64,000 nt of DNA, taken from the NCBI GenBank assembly GCA_023427085.1, contig JAEZBO010000010.1:37898-101897 (forward strand), given 5' to 3'. This document shows positions 62,321 to 64,000 of the stretch, piece by piece (position 1 is the first letter of the stretch; the number at the start of each line of letters is the position of its first letter). A model generated the notes under the pieces. That model worked only from the letters and a program-made list of their open reading frames with translations, searched no databases and had not been told where the DNA came from. The position numbers were made by a program, and so were the translations under genes. The stretch comes from Pseudomonadota bacterium (GTDB lineage: Bacteria > Pseudomonadota > Gammaproteobacteria > Burkholderiales > Burkholderiaceae_B).

Positions 62321-63094
62321 ATGCGCAAGTACAGATCGTCCAGGCAGCACGAAGAGGTCACGCTATCGGAATCCGATGGCGTGCGTTATCTGCATTTCGG
62401 CACCGAGTGGGTGCAGGGTGCCATCCGGCTGGCCAGGCCGGCCGAGCTGGTGCTCGAATACACCCGCCAGATGATGGCATGGCTGCTGTTTCTCGAGCCG
62501 CCGCGCGACGCGGCGATCGGCCAGCTGGGGCTGGGCGCCGGGTCGTTGACGCGTTACTGCCTCAAGCACACCAGCAGCCCGCTGACGGTGGTCGAATGGA
62601 ACCCGCAGGTGACCTTCGTCTGCCACATGCACATGAAGCTGCCCGACACGCCACGCCTGACCATCGACCAGGACGATGCCGCGCTGTGGGTCGCCGATCC
62701 GGCGCGCTACGGGCAGTGCCCGATCCTGATGGTCGATCTGTACGACGCCCAGGCGCAGGGGCCGGTGCGCGACTCGGTCGAGTTCTATCGCGACTGCCGG
62801 CGCGTGCTCGGCGAGGTCGGCGTGATGACCGTCAACCTGTTCGGCAATCACGAAAGCTTTCCGCACAACCTCGCCAATCTCGAGCAGGCCTTTGACGGCC
62901 GGCTGGCGCTGCTGCCGCAGATCGACGCCGGCAACCAGATCGTGCTGGCGTTCTCGGGCCCGCCGCTGGAGATCGACAGCCGCAGCCTGCTCGAGCGGGC
63001 GGACGTGGTCGAATCCCAATATGGCCTGCCGGCACGGCGCTGGGCGCGATCGCTGATCGGCGGGCAGCCTGGCGCCGAACGGCTGTGTTTCTGA
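62321..63094 (+). CDS. spermidine synthase-like (aminopropyltransferase-fold) protein
   Basis: A 257-residue SAM-type Rossmann protein. IGQLGLGAGSLTRYCLKH is the cofactor loop, VVEWNPQVTFVC the acidic strand-2 end, and ILMVDLYDAQAQGPV the position of the catalytic aspartate. True spermidine synthases have a DxxD at that last site with GGGDG earlier; here these are altered, so it may be a methyltransferase or polyamine enzyme of different specificity. It stands alone. Confidence 0.75.
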   Translation: MRKYRSSRQHEEVTLSESDGVRYLHFGTEWVQGAIRLARPAELVLEYTRQMMAWLLFLEPPRDAAIGQLGLGAGSLTRYCLKHTSSPLTVVEWNPQVTFVCHMHMKLPDTPRLTIDQDDAALWVADPARYGQCPILMVDLYDAQAQGPVRDSVEFYRDCRRVLGEVGVMTVNLFGNHESFPHNLANLEQAFDGRLALLPQIDAGNQIVLAFSGPPLEIDSRSLLERADVVESQYGLPARRWARSLIGGQPGAERLCF

Positions 63095-63143
63095 GCGCGG
63101 CCAGGGCATCCGCGGCGCCGATGTTGCAGCGCATTTAAGGGTA

Positions 63144-63167
63144 ATTCCCGTTCGGGAAATTCCCGAA
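63144..63167. promoter_or_regulatory. overlapping palindromes upstream of the last GntR gene
   Basis: TTCCCGTTCGGGAA (63145-63158) and TTCGGGAAATTCCCGAA (63151-63167) share a half-site. No T-run follows, so an operator is more likely than a terminator for the upstream gene. Confidence 0.45.
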
Positions 63168-63208
63168 CCGCTGGGGGCCGTGCGCCGTTGCCGCCTGGCG
63201 CGACGATG

Positions 63209-63222
63209 TTCATAATTATGAA
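63209..63222. promoter_or_regulatory. AT-rich palindrome before the GntR gene
   Basis: TTCATAATTATGAA is a perfect 14-base palindrome in a GC-rich setting, 45 bases upstream of the GntR start. The low GC suggests a promoter -10 region overlapped by an operator. Confidence 0.5.
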
Positions 63223-63267
63223 TTATCGAAGCCGCCATCCGGGCCGCTTCCCGACCGAGCCGCCCCG

Positions 63268-64000
63268 ATGCCAGCGCCGATCGTCCAGCAAGCGCTTTAC
63301 CAGGAGGTCGCCGACCGGCTGCGGGACATGATCCGTGTCCGCCAGCTAGCGACCGGCGCGTGGATCGACGAAGTGCGCCTGACGCAGGAGCTGGGCATTT
63401 CGCGCACGCCCTTGCGCGAGGCGCTGAAGGTGCTGGCCACCGAAGGCCTGGTGCGGCTCGAACCGCGGCGCGGCTGCTTCGTCAGCGAACTGTCGTGGCG
63501 CGACATCGAGGACATCTTCCCGCTGATGGCCACGCTCGAGGGGCATTGCGCGCACGAGGCCGCGCGCAAGATCGGCGACGCCGACATCGCGCCGCTCGAG
63601 GCCCTGCACACGCAGTTGCGCGCGCATGCCGCGGCCGGCCGGATCGACGCCTACTACGACACCAATTACCAGATCCATGCGGCGATCCAGGCGCTGGCCG
63701 ACAACCGCTGGCTGTCCGAATCGGTCGACCGGCTGCGCAAGATCATCGGCCTGTCGCGCTACCAGAGCCTGGCGGTGCCGGGCCGCGTGCTGCGCTCGTG
63801 CGCCGAGCACCTGGCGATCTTCGAGGCGCTCAAGGCGCGCGATCCGGTGCGCGCCGAAGCCTGCGCGCGTGAACACCTGCTGAACCAGTTGCTGGCGCTG
63901 CGCGAAGCCGCGCAGGCGGCGGCCGACCCCGGCGACGCCACGGCTGCGGTCGGCGCCGACACCGACACCGACGTCGATACCCGTGCGGCCCGGCTGGCCG
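63268..64000 (+). CDS. GntR-family regulator, FCD subfamily (partial, runs off right edge)
   Basis: At least 244 residues, with no stop before the window end. The winged helix spans about residues 5-70 (LTQELGISRTPLREALKVLA, RLEPRRGCFVSEL), and the FCD helical ligand domain follows with NYQIHAAIQALADN and CAEHLAIFEALKARD. The final ~30 visible residues are Ala/Asp/Thr-rich and probably a disordered tail. Palindromes lie 45 to 125 bases upstream. Its target genes may be beyond the window. Confidence 0.88.
   Translation, partial: MPAPIVQQALYQEVADRLRDMIRVRQLATGAWIDEVRLTQELGISRTPLREALKVLATEGLVRLEPRRGCFVSELSWRDIEDIFPLMATLEGHCAHEAARKIGDADIAPLEALHTQLRAHAAAGRIDAYYDTNYQIHAAIQALADNRWLSESVDRLRKIIGLSRYQSLAVPGRVLRSCAEHLAIFEALKARDPVRAEACAREHLLNQLLALREAAQAAADPGDATAAVGADTDTDVDTRAARLA

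Overview
The window reads as two pieces of DNA from different bacteria joined inside one gene. Positions 1 to about 21,000 look like a Sphingomonadales/Erythrobacter-type alphaproteobacterium. The signs are a large NAD-dependent glutamate dehydrogenase of about 1570 residues, the leuS-lptE-holA run, queG, a tandem PilZ protein, a Tat-type MsrB lipoprotein and an arsRC unit. Positions from about 21,030 to 64,000 look like a betaproteobacterium of the Alcaligenaceae (Bordetella/Pigmentiphaga-like). The signs are several Bug/TctC solute receptors, a DUF3348-DUF802-OmpA-DUF2894 cluster, WlbA- and WlbL-like LPS genes, BktB and rpmB-rpmG. The switch falls inside leuS: residues 1-82 resemble betaproteobacterial LeuS and residues from 97 on resemble sphingomonad LeuS, with a shared invariant block at 20,993-21,034. 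A chimeric assembly is the simplest explanation, so the two sides should not be interpreted as one genome until that is tested.

Left part, in order: arsC (cut by the window edge) and arsR with palindromic operators; a BKACE-MFS pair facing a LuxR-type regulator; a PilZ protein; msrB; a two-gene ABC-2 exporter; queG; a ferredoxin-reductase-like flavoprotein; NAD-glutamate dehydrogenase; a luciferase-like monooxygenase with a TPR protein; an alpha/beta hydrolase; and holA-lptE-leuS.

Right part, in order: an MFS exporter; a Bug receptor with gamma-glutamyltransferase under a divergent GntR regulator; a four-gene translationally coupled cluster encoding a MotA/TolQ-like channel with a long coiled-coil tail, a MotB-like OmpA protein, DUF2894 and DUF3348; a catabolic operon of polar amino-acid-type ABC transporter, VOC protein, RuBisCO-like protein and DUF1537 kinase under a LacI regulator; a LysR-controlled DHA2 exporter plus SpeG; a solute receptor with a fused aconitase X; rpmB-rpmG; a Bcr-type exporter; cfa; wlbA- and wlbL-like genes; a glycine-betaine-type ABC transporter; a LysR-controlled operon of Bug receptor, tartrate-dehydratase-like enolase, FAH-family enzyme and NIPSNAP protein; a second luciferase-like monooxygenase; bktB; a spermidine-synthase-like protein; and a GntR regulator cut by the right edge.

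Most right-hand operons are small uptake-plus-enzyme catabolic units, each next to its own regulator. The least explained system is the DUF3348/DUF802/OmpA/DUF2894 cluster, which has the parts of a proton-driven inner-membrane motor with a long cytoplasmic tail. No tRNA, rRNA, CRISPR array or insertion sequence was recognised.
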